Shown: positions 41,889-51,176, counted from the stretch's first letter. The stretch: DNA of 64,000 nt from DATFQE01 sp963739085 (GCA_963739085.1 CAVTZA010000020.1:83661-147660); one strand, 5' to 3'. Made by a program: numbers and translations. The notes: generated by a model not told the origin, from the sequence alone.

Positions 41889-44800
41889 CGGTCGCGCGGA
41901 GCGCGAACCCCGAGCAGGCGGCCGCGATCGCCGCGCGCGGCGACGTCTTCCTCTCGGCCGGCGCCGGCACGGGAAAGACCAGCGTCCTGGTCGAGCGCTT
42001 CGCGGCGGCTGTCTGCGACGAGGGGCTCGACGTCGAGTCGGTGCTCGTGATCACGTACACCAAGCGCGCGTCGGGCGAGCTCCGTGCGCGGATCCGCGAA
42101 GCGCTGCGCGAGCGCGGGCGCTTCGATCTCGCCCGCGCGCTCGACGGCGCCTGGATCTCGACGATCCACGGCTTCTGCAACCGGCTGCTCAAGACGTATC
42201 CGTTCGAGGCGGGGCTCGATCCGTACTTCCGCGAGCTCGACGAGGCGCAGGGCGCGGTCATCCGCGGCGAGGCCTTCGAGGAGGCCCTCGACCGGTTCTG
42301 CGCGGGCGCCGAGCCCGAGCGGCTGCAGCTGCTCGCGACCTATCGCGCCGACGGCTTGCGGCGGATGCTCATCGGCGTCTACGAGACGCTTCGAGCCGCA
42401 GGTCGTCCGCTCGTGCTCGAGCTCGGGGAGCGCCTGCCGCTGGGCGAACACGTTGAGGAGCTCCGGGTCGCCGCCCGCTGTCTCGCCGACGATGCCGCGG
42501 CGACCGAGCTCGCGCGTGCCAACGCGGCGCGCATGCTCGAGCTCGTCGCCGGCGAGCCGCTGCCGGAGCGCCTGCTCGACCTGACCGGCCATCGGGCGAG
42601 GGGCGAGCGCGCGGCGACCTACGAGGAGGCCCGGGTCGCCGTCGAGCAGGCGGCCCTCGACGAGCTCGCCGCCCACGACCGCGACCTGCTGCAGGTGCTC
42701 CTCGACGGCTTCGCCGAGGCCTACGCGGCAGCGAAGGCGCGCGAGTCGGCGCTCGACTTCGAAGACCTCCAGCTCGTGGCGCGCGACCTCCTGCGCGACA
42801 ACGACGCGATCCGTGCGAAGGAGGCCCTGCGCTTCCGCGCGATCATGGTCGACGAGTTCCAGGACACGAACCGGCTCCAGTGCGAGCTCATCGACCTGCT
42901 CTCCGAGCACGCGGACGTGTTCTCGGTCGGCGACGAGTTCCAGTCGATCTACGGGTTCCGCCACGCGGACGTGGCGGTCTTCCGCGAGCGCCGCGAGGCG
43001 GCCGGCGGCGGGCTCGCCCTCTCGCGCAACTACCGCTCACGTCCCGAGGTGCTCGCCGCCGTCAACCACCTCTTCGGCGGAGAGTTCGGCGAGGGGTTCC
43101 AGCCACTCGCCGCCTCGGGCGAGTTCCCCGACCCGGTCTTCGGGCATCCCGTCGAGCTGCTCGTGACCGACAAGGCGGCCTACGCGGACAGCGGCACGCA
43201 CTGGCGCCGCGCCGAGGCGAAGCACATCGCGCGCCGCGTGCGGGAGCTGGTGGACACGGGCGCCGCGACCCCCGGCGAGATCGTGCTCCTGTTCGCCGCC
43301 GGCACGGACGCGGAGTGGTACGAGGAGGAGCTCCGCTCGCTCGGGTTGCCCACCTACCGAGCCACCGGGCGCGGGTACTTCGGCCAACAACAGGTGGTCG
43401 ACCTGCTCGCCTACCTGCGCCTCCTCCACAACCGCTACGACGACCGGGCGCTGGTCGCGGTGCTCGCGTCGCCGCTCGTCGGGCTCTCGAACGACGGTCT
43501 CGTGCTGCTGCGGCGAGCGGCAAGCCGCCGACCGTTGTACTCGGGCCTCGAGCGCGACCTCCCGCCGGGGCTCGACGAGCGCGACACCCGCCTGCTGCGC
43601 GCCTTCAAGCAGCGCTACGAGCGGTTGGTCGGGCTGTCGGCGAGGCTCTCGCTCGAGCGCCTGTGCGAGGCGATCGTGAGCGAGCACGACTACGACCTCG
43701 CCGTGCTGGCGCTCTGGGACGGGAAGCGCCGCTACGCGAACCTGCGCAAGCTCGCCCGGCTCGCGCGCTCGTACGAGGAGCTGCGCGGCGCCGACCTCGA
43801 GGGCTTCGTCCGCTTCGTCGAGCGGCAGGAGGCAGTCGGCGCGAAGGAGCTCGAGGCTGTCGCCGAGGAGGAGGGCGCCGACGCGGTGCGGCTCTTGACG
43901 ATTCACGCCGCGAAAGGCCTCGAGTTCAAGGTCGTCGTGGTCGCCGACGCCGGCCGCGATCGCGCTGCGCCGTCGTCTGACGAGATCCTCGCCCTCTCCG
44001 ACGGTCGCTTCGGCTTCCGGGTCGCCGATCCCTACACGAGCGCCCGCAAGGGAGCCTTCGACTGGGAGGCGGTGCGCGAGGAGCGGCGCCGCGAGGACGA
44101 GGCCGAGCGGCTGCGCCTCTACTACGTCGCGATGACACGGGCGATCGACCGGCTCATCGTCTCCGGCGCGATCGACCCGAATCGCGAGAGCGACCGCTCG
44201 ACCCCGCTCGGCTGGGTGATCGCCAGGCTCGAGGCCGCGGCTGAGCTCGCTGGCGCCGAAAGCCCTGTCGAGCTGGAGCGCGGTGACGCGCTCTTCTTGC
44301 TCCGGGTCGATCGGCAGGTGCCCGAGCCCGAGGCCGTCGTCGAGATGACCGAGGAGGGGCAGCTCGCGCTCTTCGGCGAGCTGCCGGTGGAGCCCGCGCT
44401 GCATGCGCCCACGCTGCCGGCGCTCGAGCCGGTGCCCACCCCGCCCCTGCACCGCCCGCGGCGGCTGTCCTTCACGGCGCTGTCGCTGTTCGAGCGGTGC
44501 TCGTATCGCTACTACGCGGAGCGTGTCGCGGGGATGCGCGAGCGTGACGCGCGCGAGCACAGGGCGGATGCCATGGTGGAGGGCCTGGGCGCGACCGAGC
44601 TCGGCAGCGCCGTTCACGCCCTGCTGGAGGGCCTCGACCTCCGGGCTCCTACGGTGCCCGACGACCTCGTGGACCGCGTCCTGGCCGGCTGGCCGAGCGC
44701 GACCGACGAGAACCTCGAGCGCATCCGTGCGCACGTCGCTGCGTACTGCGACTCCGAGCTCGCCGCGCGCGTGGCCGTGTTGGAGGGCGTCGCTCCGGAG

Positions 44801-45250
44801 CGGCATTTCACGTTCCTGCACGACGGCGTGCTGCTGCACGGCTTCCTGGACGTGTTCCACTCCGACGGCTCGCGGGCGCTCGTCGTCGACTACAAGACGA
44901 ACGTCCTCGAGGACGCGGAGCCCGCCGAGGTTGTCGCCTCGGACTACCGGCTCCAGCGGCTCGTCTATGCGCTCGCGTGCCTGCGCACGGGCGTCGAGGA
45001 GGCGGAGGTCGTCTACCAGTTCACCGAGCGACCGGCCGAGCCGGTGTCGCAGGTGTTCACGCGAGCGCAGGTGCCGGAGCTCGAGGCCGAGCTGTCTCAG
45101 GCGATCGGACGGATCCAGGCCGGCGAGTTCCGGCCGACTCCCGGCGAGGCGATCTGTGCCGGCTGCCCCGCGCTCGACCTCGTCTGCGCGGGACCGCGCC
45201 TCGGCGGCGCACCGCAAGCGGTTGCGGCCGCTGCGCTAGCGTCCGTCTAG
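41885..45250 (+). CDS. AddA-like UvrD-family helicase/nuclease
   Basis: 1,121 aa superfamily 1 helicase: Walker A FLSAGAGTGKTSVLVERF (about residues 20-37), ITYTKRASGEL, ISTIHGFCNRLL, MVDEFQDTNRLQ (motif II), SVGDEFQSIYGFRHAD (motif III), LTIHAAKGLEFKVVVV and LYYVAMTRAIDRLIVSG (motifs V and VI). The C-terminal PD-(D/E)xK nuclease has HGFLDVFHSDG and ALVVDYKTN. It is flanked by FERCSYRYYAERV and ICAGCPALDLVC, so this subunit too carries a possible four-cysteine cluster. The frame is open far upstream; ATG 41885 is set by the ATGA overlap with the AddB-like gene. Confidence 0.93.
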   Translation: MTVARSANPEQAAAIAARGDVFLSAGAGTGKTSVLVERFAAAVCDEGLDVESVLVITYTKRASGELRARIREALRERGRFDLARALDGAWISTIHGFCNRLLKTYPFEAGLDPYFRELDEAQGAVIRGEAFEEALDRFCAGAEPERLQLLATYRADGLRRMLIGVYETLRAAGRPLVLELGERLPLGEHVEELRVAARCLADDAAATELARANAARMLELVAGEPLPERLLDLTGHRARGERAATYEEARVAVEQAALDELAAHDRDLLQVLLDGFAEAYAAAKARESALDFEDLQLVARDLLRDNDAIRAKEALRFRAIMVDEFQDTNRLQCELIDLLSEHADVFSVGDEFQSIYGFRHADVAVFRERREAAGGGLALSRNYRSRPEVLAAVNHLFGGEFGEGFQPLAASGEFPDPVFGHPVELLVTDKAAYADSGTHWRRAEAKHIARRVRELVDTGAATPGEIVLLFAAGTDAEWYEEELRSLGLPTYRATGRGYFGQQQVVDLLAYLRLLHNRYDDRALVAVLASPLVGLSNDGLVLLRRAASRRPLYSGLERDLPPGLDERDTRLLRAFKQRYERLVGLSARLSLERLCEAIVSEHDYDLAVLALWDGKRRYANLRKLARLARSYEELRGADLEGFVRFVERQEAVGAKELEAVAEEEGADAVRLLTIHAAKGLEFKVVVVADAGRDRAAPSSDEILALSDGRFGFRVADPYTSARKGAFDWEAVREERRREDEAERLRLYYVAMTRAIDRLIVSGAIDPNRESDRSTPLGWVIARLEAAAELAGAESPVELERGDALFLLRVDRQVPEPEAVVEMTEEGQLALFGELPVEPALHAPTLPALEPVPTPPLHRPRRLSFTALSLFERCSYRYYAERVAGMRERDAREHRADAMVEGLGATELGSAVHALLEGLDLRAPTVPDDLVDRVLAGWPSATDENLERIRAHVAAYCDSELAARVAVLEGVAPERHFTFLHDGVLLHGFLDVFHSDGSRALVVDYKTNVLEDAEPAEVVASDYRLQRLVYALACLRTGVEEAEVVYQFTERPAEPVSQVFTRAQVPELEAELSQAIGRIQAGEFRPTPGEAICAGCPALDLVCAGPRLGGAPQAVAAAALASV

Positions 45251-45958
45251 ATGCGGATCGCGGCGCTCTACGACATCCACGGCAACCTGCCTGCGCTCGA
45301 GGCCGTGCTCGCCGATGTCGACGCGGCCGGTGCGGACATCGTGCTCGTGGGCGGCGACGTCCTTTCCGGCCCGTTTCCCGCCGAGTGCCTCGACGCGCTC
45401 GACGCTCTAGACGACCGAGTCGTCTACGTGCGCGGCAACGCGGATCGCGAGGTCCTGGCGGGCGGCGAGGGCGACCGGTCCTGGTGCCTGCGCGCGCTCG
45501 GGCCCGAGCATGCGCGTCGCGCGGGGGAGTGGCCGTTGACCGTGACGCTCGACGCCGACGGTCTTGGGCCCGTCCTCTTCTGCCATGCGACGCCGGAGAG
45601 CGACGAGGCGTTTCTCACTCCGGCCACGCCGGACGAGGCGGTGGCCGAGGCGCTCTCGGATGTGAACGAGGACGTCGTGGCTTACGGGCACATCCACGTC
45701 CAGTACGAGCGCGGCGAGCGGCCTCGGCTCGTCAACCCGGGCAGCGTCGGCTGGCCGCACGAGCGCCGGCGCGGGGCGTTCTGGGCGCTGTTCGGACCGG
45801 ACGTCGAGTTCCGGCGGACGGAGTACGACGTCGACGACGCGATCGCGCGCATCCGCGCGACGGACTATCCGCAGTCCGCGCTCATGGTGGACACGCTGCT
45901 CAATCCGCCCACGCCCGAGGAGGCGACAGAGCACTTCGAGAAGCTCCGTGGCGCGTAG
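45251..45958 (+). CDS. YfcE/MJ0936-type metallophosphoesterase
   Basis: 235 aa. RIAALYDIHGNLPALEAVLAD, VLVGGDVLSG, VYVRGNADRE and FCHATPESD, with VAYGHIHVQYER and LVNPGSVGWP, give all metal ligands of the calcineurin-like phosphoesterase fold; the usual GDxHG is YDIHG here. Substrate unknown (phosphodiesters in studied relatives). The ATG starts directly after the AddA-like stop codon with no gap, and its end overlaps nth by 11 bases. Confidence 0.9.
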   Translation: MRIAALYDIHGNLPALEAVLADVDAAGADIVLVGGDVLSGPFPAECLDALDALDDRVVYVRGNADREVLAGGEGDRSWCLRALGPEHARRAGEWPLTVTLDADGLGPVLFCHATPESDEAFLTPATPDEAVAEALSDVNEDVVAYGHIHVQYERGERPRLVNPGSVGWPHERRRGAFWALFGPDVEFRRTEYDVDDAIARIRATDYPQSALMVDTLLNPPTPEEATEHFEKLRGA

Positions 45959-46646
45959 CTACGTCCGGGAGGTGCGGCGCGGGCGCGTGCCCCCCAAGCG
46001 GGAGCGGATCCGGCCGATCATCGAGCGGCTGCTCGACGAGCATCCGGACGCGACGATCGCGCTGCGTTTTCGCTCGCCGCTGGAGCTGCTCGTCTCGGTG
46101 ATGCTCTCGGCGCAGACGACGGACGTGAACGTCAACCGCGTTACCGAGCGGCTGTTCGTGAAGTACCGCCGGCCCGAGGACTACCTCGCCGTGCCGCAGG
46201 AGGAGCTGGAGCGCGACATCTTCGCCACCGGCTTCTTCCGGCAGAAGTCCAAGTCGATCCGCGGGACGATGCGGATGCTGCTGGACGACTACGGGGGCGA
46301 GGTGCCTCGGCAGATGGACGACCTGCTCCGGCTCCCCGGCGTCGCGCGCAAGACGGCGAACGTCGTGGCCGCCGAGCTGGGAGAGCCGCAGGGCATCGTG
46401 GTCGACACACACGTCCGCAGGCTCTCGCAGCGGCTCGGACTGACCCGGCAAGACGACCCGGTCAAGATCGAGCGCGACCTGATGCGCCTGGTCCCGCGCG
46501 AGTACTGGGGGGTCTTTCCGCACCTGCTGATCTGGCACGGCCGCCGCGTCTGCGACGCGCGGCGCCCCGAGTGCGAACGCTGCGTCCTCAACGACCTCTG
46601 CCCGTCTAGCCGTGTCGGTGCCGTGTCCGCTGGGGATGATTCGTGA
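45948..46646 (+). CDS. nth: Endonuclease III
   Basis: DNA glycosylase/AP-lyase for oxidised pyrimidines in base-excision repair. The 232-aa protein has the helix-hairpin-helix LPGVARKTANVVAAELG with the catalytic lysine, the catalytic aspartate in VVDTHVRRLSQRLGL, and the iron-sulfur loop CDARRPECERCVLNDLC (C-x6-C-x2-C-x5-C). GTG 45948 overlaps the phosphoesterase gene. The stop lies at the edge of a repeat-containing gap. Confidence 0.96.
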   Translation: MARSYVREVRRGRVPPKRERIRPIIERLLDEHPDATIALRFRSPLELLVSVMLSAQTTDVNVNRVTERLFVKYRRPEDYLAVPQEELERDIFATGFFRQKSKSIRGTMRMLLDDYGGEVPRQMDDLLRLPGVARKTANVVAAELGEPQGIVVDTHVRRLSQRLGLTRQDDPVKIERDLMRLVPREYWGVFPHLLIWHGRRVCDARRPECERCVLNDLCPSSRVGAVSAGDDS

Positions 46647-46800
46647 CGTTTTCGTGACGGTGCCTGGCACCGCGAAGCGGCCGTGCTAGCCACGGCCACG
46701 GGGGACGATGCCGGACGCTTCGGGCCAGGTCATCGCCCTCGCGTCGCGAGAACGCCTGTGGAGCGTTCGTGACGTTCTTGCGCGGGTGCCTGGCACCAGC
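46643..46800. repeat. Two copies of a 13-bp palindrome with shared flank
   Basis: GGTGCCTGGCACC occurs at about 46662 and 46786. Both copies are preceded by CGTGACGTT and a T-rich, then G-rich stretch, so the repeated unit is about 32 bases and both face the same way. After the first copy come CCGC-GAA-GCGG and GGCCGTG-CTAGC-CACGGCC, two further hairpins. The first unit begins inside the nth stop region. A partial match (CAGGCACCGTCA) lies upstream of rpmF at 5610. REP-like behaviour is inferred. Confidence 0.75.
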
Positions 46801-46830
46801 AAGGGCGCGCGCCTGGCCCGGCGGACAGGT

Positions 46831-47289
46831 CTAGTTCTGGCCCAGTGAGGGCGTCAGCGCGACGAGCAAGCCGCCGTCGGAGTCGTACGCCGGGAAGAAG
46901 TCGGCGGTGATCTCCTTCTCCTGGCCGCTCCTCGTCCGCAGCCGCAAGCGTTCGCCCATGCGCCGGACACCCCACTCGCGCGCGAGCTGCGACGGATCCT
47001 TGCCGTCCTCGAAGCCGCTGAGGCCGAAGCCCTTCATCACGTCGTTGCCCATGAGGTCGGCGTCGCGGTAGCCCGAGAGCTCGAAGACGCCGCGCCCGAC
47101 GGCGAGGATCCGCCCCGAGGCGTCGCAGACGACCAGGCCCGTCGTCGGGGCGGGGTAGTAGTCGTCCATCAGCTCGAAGAGGAAGCCGAAGCCGCAGCGG
47201 CGGCACGCCACCGCCTGCTGCGTGAAGCCCTCCACTCCGTCGGTATCGACGGAGCGATCCTTGCAGTTCGGGCAGATGAAGTACGGCAC
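46831..47289 (-). CDS. Zinc-ribbon plus PAS-domain protein
   Basis: 152 aa. The N-terminus FICPNCKDRSVDTDG and ACRRCGFGF is a four-cysteine zinc ribbon; residues 45-150 are a PAS fold beginning YYPAPTTGLVVCDASGRILAVGRG and ending EKEITADFFPAYDSDGG. No output domain follows, so it is a small sensor or adaptor; ligand and partner unknown. Similar small PAS proteins occur in actinobacteria. Its stop is 30 bases from the palindromic repeats. Confidence 0.75.
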   Translation of the reverse strand: MPYFICPNCKDRSVDTDGVEGFTQQAVACRRCGFGFLFELMDDYYPAPTTGLVVCDASGRILAVGRGVFELSGYRDADLMGNDVMKGFGLSGFEDGKDPSQLAREWGVRRMGERLRLRTRSGQEKEITADFFPAYDSDGGLLVALTPSLGQN

Positions 47290-47336
47290 GAAGGAATGGT
47301 AGTTCCGAACCTCGGCCTCGCCGAGGCCGTGCAGGC

Positions 47337-48335
47337 TTAGACCTCGGCCGCTTCGGGCCGAGGTGCGGTGAGCGCCGCCTCAGGGTGGCCTTCGCGCTCC
47401 GAAAGCCAGCGTTCCGTGTCGAGCGCGGCCATCGAGCCGCTGCCGGCCGCGGTGATCGCCTGCCGGTAGGTGTGGTCGACCACGTCGCCCGCCGCGAACA
47501 CGCCCTCGACGTTCGTCGCGGTCGAGCCGGGCTTCGTTAGGAGGTAGCCGGCCTCGTCCATGTCGAGCTGTCCGACGAAGAGCTTGGTGTTCGGGTCGTG
47601 GCCGATCGCGACGAAGAGACCGTCCGCGGGGAGCTCCTGCTCCTCGCCGGACTCGACGTTCGACACGCGGACGCCGACGAGCTTGGAGCTCTCGCCGACC
47701 GCCTCGTCGACCACGTATGGCGTGAGGAACCGGATCTTCGCGTTGGCGCGGGCGCGGTCGAGCATGATCGGCGACGCTCGAAACTCGTCGCGCCGGTGGA
47801 CGAGCGTGACGTTCGTCGCGAACTTCGTGAGGAAGATCGCCTCCTCCATCGCGGAGTCGCCGCCGCCGACCACCACGACCTCCTTCTCGCGGAAGAACGC
47901 CGCGTCACAGACCGCGCAGTACGACACACCACGCCCCTGCAGCGTGCGCTCGGACTCGAGCCCGATCTGGCGGGCGTTGGCGCCGGTGGCGACGATGACG
48001 GCCTTGGCGCGGAAGTCCTCGTCGTCCGTCGACACCCGAAACGGCGCCTCCGAGAAGTCGACCTCGGTGACGTCGTCGGTGAGGAACTCGGCGCCGAAGC
48101 GCTCGGACTGCCGGCGGAAGTCGTTCATCATCTCGGGCCCGAGCACGCCCTCGGGGTAGCCCGGGTAGTTCTCGACGTCGCTCGTGATCATCAGCTGGCC
48201 GCCCCAGGCGAAACCCTCGATCACGAGCGGGTTCAGATTCGCGCGCGCTGCGTAGAGCGCTGCCGTGTAGCCGGCGGGACCTCCGCCGATGATGATGACC
48301 TCGCGCACCTCTCCCTCGCTCACTCCTGCCTCCAA
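47337..48335 (-). CDS. trxB: Thioredoxin reductase
   Basis: 332 aa flavoprotein reducing thioredoxin with NADPH. FAD motif VIIIGGGPAGYTAALYAARA, active-site disulfide SYCAVCDAAFF (CxxC), NADPH motif VVVVGGGDSAMEEAIFL and the C-terminal FAD-binding VEGVFAAGDVVDHTYRQAITAAGSG are all present. The thioredoxin gene is not adjacent. Start taken at the ATG 48335; a GTG a few codons later (EVREVIIIGG) would also fit. Confidence 0.95.
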   Translation of the reverse strand: MEAGVSEGEVREVIIIGGGPAGYTAALYAARANLNPLVIEGFAWGGQLMITSDVENYPGYPEGVLGPEMMNDFRRQSERFGAEFLTDDVTEVDFSEAPFRVSTDDEDFRAKAVIVATGANARQIGLESERTLQGRGVSYCAVCDAAFFREKEVVVVGGGDSAMEEAIFLTKFATNVTLVHRRDEFRASPIMLDRARANAKIRFLTPYVVDEAVGESSKLVGVRVSNVESGEEQELPADGLFVAIGHDPNTKLFVGQLDMDEAGYLLTKPGSTATNVEGVFAAGDVVDHTYRQAITAAGSGSMAALDTERWLSEREGHPEAALTAPRPEAAEV

Positions 48336-48513
48336 AGCCGTTCGACCCCTGCAAACTATTCAACGTTTCGGACGCTTCGAAACTTCCTGATCGTTGCGTG
48401 CTTCCCGGCTGCTCGTGTTGCGGCCGTCGGGCACCCTACTCCGTTCGAGCCCGTCGGCTGGGCGGCCCCGGCATAGCCGTCTAGAATCGCTCGCATCCGC
48501 CAAGGAGGTGCCA

Positions 48514-49652
48514 ATGGCTGCGACGCCGACATGGGATGACGTCCGCAAGCTGGCCGAGTACCGGGCGCAGAAGGGATGCGCCATCAGCTTGTACGTCGAT
48601 CTCGATCCCGTCAGGTCGCCGACGCCGCGGGACACAGCGACACGTGTGAACGCCCTGCTCGCCGACGGGCACAAGGACGCGCTCCGGCACGAGCAGAGCC
48701 ACGAGGAGAAGGAGGCGCTCAAGCGGGACTTCCAGCGGCTCGAGCGCTACTTCGAGCACGAGTTCCAGCGCGACGGGTCGCGCGGGCTCGCCGTCTTCTG
48801 CGCCGGCCTCGACGGCATGTGGATCGACCTGCAGCTTCCGGACCCGGTGCCGGACGGGATCAGCGTCCAGCCGGACTTCTACCTCGCGCCTCTCGCTCCC
48901 ATCGTGGGCCGCGGCGACGGCGCTCTCGTCGCCGTCGTCAACCGAGAGCGCGGCAGCCTCTACCGGCTGCGCGGCGGACGCCTGCGGGAGGCGACCGACC
49001 TCAGCGAGGAGCAGCCTCGGCGCCACGACCAGGGCGGCTGGGCGCAGGCCCGCATGCAACGGCACGTCGACGAGCTCGCGGCGGAGCACTTCCGCACCGT
49101 CGCGGAGGAGATCAACCGGCGCGTGCGCGGAAGCCACGGGACGAAGCTCGTGGTCGTCTGCCCAGAGGAACAGCGCGCCGAGTTCACGGAGCTGTTGTCG
49201 CAGGAAGGCCGCACGGCGCTCGCCGGCTGGGCCGCAGCCGAGGCGCACGCCGGGCCGCCCGAGCTCCTGGCCGCGGCCGAACCGGTCCTGGAGCGCGCGC
49301 GTGAACAGGACGAGGGCGCCGACATCGAGCGCTGGCGCGAAGAGCTCGGACGCAAAGGGCGAGCCGTCGGGGGCTGGTCGCCGACGCTCGAGGCAGCCTC
49401 CGACGGCCGCGTCGAGACGCTGCTCTACGCCGACGCCGCGCCGGCACCCCGCCTGGCAGTGCCCCCAGTGCGGGCGTGCTTCGGCGGAGGGTGGACCGTG
49501 CCCGCTCGACGGGACCGAGATGGAGCGGCGCAAGCGAAGGGCTCGACCTCGCCCTGCACCAGACGCTTGCCCACGGAGGCGGTGTCCGGGTCGTGCTGCA
49601 CCACCACGACCTCGAGCCGCTCGAGGGCATCGGCGCGTTGTTGCGGTTCTAA
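48514..49652 (+). CDS. baeRF/eRF1-like protein with C-terminal zinc ribbon, two frameshifts
   Basis: The reading frame starts with MAATPTWDDVRKLAEYRAQK and GCAISLYVDLDPVRSPTPRD and continues as a eRF1-domain-like fold (GLAVFCAGLDGMWIDLQLP, FYLAPLAPIVGRGDGALVAV, VVVCPEEQRAEFTELLS). This resembles bacterial baeRF/Vms1-type proteins thought to release or rescue stalled peptidyl-tRNA. Two surplus bases (in CCCC near 49448 and in a G-run near 49530) hide the end, which restored reads WQCPQCGRASAEGG, CPLDGTEME, then LDLALHQTLAHGGGVRVVLH and TAA at 49650-49652. AAGGAGGTG precedes the ATG. The eRF1 GGQ-type loop is not evident, so catalytic ability is unclear. Confidence 0.7.
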
Positions 49653-49655
49653 CGG

Positions 49656-50723
49656 TTACGCTGCGTCGAGCGCGCGCGGAATCTCGAGCTGGTCGCTCGG
49701 CTCGTCGCCGAGCTCCGATTCGGACGCCCGCTCGAGCCTGACCTCGAGCTTCTCGAGTCGCCTGTCGGCGTCGGCGTAGCGGGACTGCGCGTTGCCGAGG
49801 TGCTTCCCGACGACCTCGAAGTCCTCGCGGAAGCGGCCGAAGTCGCGGCCGAGCTGCGCGACGTACGTCATCACCTCGCGCGCGTGCTCTTCGATCTGCA
49901 TGCCCTTGAAGCCGAGTATGAGCACGAGCAGGTACGCGTGCAGTGTCGACGGCGAGACGGGGATCACTCGGCGCTCGAGCGCGTAGCCGAGCGGGCTGGC
50001 ATCGCCGCCGAGCCGCCCACACACGAGCTCGTAGTAGACGGCCTCTGCAGGGAGGTACATCAGCGCGAACTCATAGGTGCCCTCTTCGGGCCGGATGTAC
50101 TTCTGCGCGATCGCGTCCACGTGGTTCTTGACGTCCCGCCCGAACTGCTTGGCGAACAGCTCACGGTCGGTGTCGGCCTCGGCCTCGACCAGCCGCTGGA
50201 AGTTGTCGAGCGGAAACTTCGCGTCGACGGGGACGAGCGAGCGGTCGAGCCGGATGACGGCGTCCACGCGCGCGCCGGTCTTGAACCCGTACTGCAGCTC
50301 GTACTTGTCGCGCGGGAACGTGTCCGCGAGCAGGTTGGCGAGCAGGTGCTCGCCGAAGCCGCCCCGAGCCTTGGGCGGGCGGAGCGCCTCCTGCAGGCGC
50401 GAGAGGTCCTTCGCACGCTCGAGCATCTGCTCGTTCGTCTGGCCGATGCGCCCTAGCTGCTCATGGATCTGCCGGCTCGTCTCGGAGGCGTTCTCCAAGC
50501 GCCGGTCGACCTTCGTGTCGATCGCAGACAGGCGTCGGTCGAGCGTCGCCGTGATGGCGTCGAGCTGCCGGTCGTGGGCCGCCGTCTCCGCGCGGAGCGC
50601 GGCCAGCTGGCCGGTGGTCTCGTCCCGAGCTGCGCCGAGCTCGCGACGCAGGAAGCCGGGCAGCCACGCGGCCGCCAGCCCGAAGAGGGCGACGACGACT
50701 GCGATGACCGCGAGCTCGACCAT
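49656..50723 (-). CDS. rmuC: DNA recombination protein RmuC
   Basis: 355 aa. An N-terminal membrane helix (VELAVIAVVVALFGLAAAWL), a coiled coil (RAETAAHDRQLDAITATLDR onwards) and the RmuC nuclease-like domain with GFGEHLLANLLADTFPRDKYELQY, DAVIRLDRSLVPVDAKFPLDNF and VMTYVAQLGRDFGRFREDFEVVG. The family limits DNA inversions at short repeats in E. coli, which is of note in a genome carrying inverted repeats. It ends three bases from the convergent baeRF gene. Confidence 0.94.
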   Translation of the reverse strand: MVELAVIAVVVALFGLAAAWLPGFLRRELGAARDETTGQLAALRAETAAHDRQLDAITATLDRRLSAIDTKVDRRLENASETSRQIHEQLGRIGQTNEQMLERAKDLSRLQEALRPPKARGGFGEHLLANLLADTFPRDKYELQYGFKTGARVDAVIRLDRSLVPVDAKFPLDNFQRLVEAEADTDRELFAKQFGRDVKNHVDAIAQKYIRPEEGTYEFALMYLPAEAVYYELVCGRLGGDASPLGYALERRVIPVSPSTLHAYLLVLILGFKGMQIEEHAREVMTYVAQLGRDFGRFREDFEVVGKHLGNAQSRYADADRRLEKLEVRLERASESELGDEPSDQLEIPRALDAA

Positions 50724-50810
50724 GGTCTACGAACGGTAGAGACGCAGTCGGACGGCAACGAGGGCGGCGGCCGCCGAGGCCAGGCTCGCCGCCCCCGAAT
50801 GGTCGAAGCG

Positions 50811-50979
50811 CTAGAGGCCTGATGTGAAATATGAGCGGGCCGTGGGGCCGCCCCAGACACGGCGTCAGGCCGTCCCGTCGCCCTTACCCAGGCTGACTAG
50901 CCTGCGCTGCGGACGCCGGAACACCCTGACTTGGTCTGGAACGCCCCCACGGCGCGCCAATTCCACATCAAGCCTCTAG
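50811..50979. repeat. Snap-back element of a second sequence type (169 bp)
   Basis: Left end CTAGAGGCCTGATGTGAAAT; the right end read on the other strand is CTAGAGGCTTGATGTGGAAT. Complementarity continues inwards (GCCGTGGGG, CCAGAC, GTCAGG in both arms) to the centre. Length and the position of an AAT near base 19 of each arm match the 7.8/23.3/56.1-kb family, but the bases differ. The stop codon of the CsbD-like gene (50976-50978) is in the right arm. Confidence 0.85.
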
Positions 50980-51176
50980 CTGTCGGCTTTCTGCTCCGCT
51001 TCGTGTACGGCCGCCTCCGTGCGCTCCTTCTGGGCAGTCTCCTCGGCGGCCTCCGCGCGGTCTTCGGCCGCGGCCTTCTGCTCCTGATGCCCGCCTTGGC
51101 TTTGGAGTGACGAATCGCCGGTCAGGTCGCCGGCGGCCTTCTTGCTGCGACCCAGTAGCTTGTCCAGGAATCCCAC
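50976..51176 (-). CDS. Small CsbD-like stress protein
   Basis: 66 aa: MGFLDKLLGRSKKAAGDLTG followed by a Glu/Ala/Gln/Lys-rich helix. The opening matches small actinobacterial proteins annotated as CsbD-related or microaggregate-binding; they are hydrophilic, stress-linked and of unknown mechanism. The stop TAG is shared with the terminal arm of the snap-back element, so its mRNA would end in or run through that hairpin. Good composition but weak family signal. Confidence 0.65.
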   Translation of the reverse strand: MGFLDKLLGRSKKAAGDLTGDSSLQSQGGHQEQKAAAEDRAEAAEETAQKERTEAAVHEAEQKADS

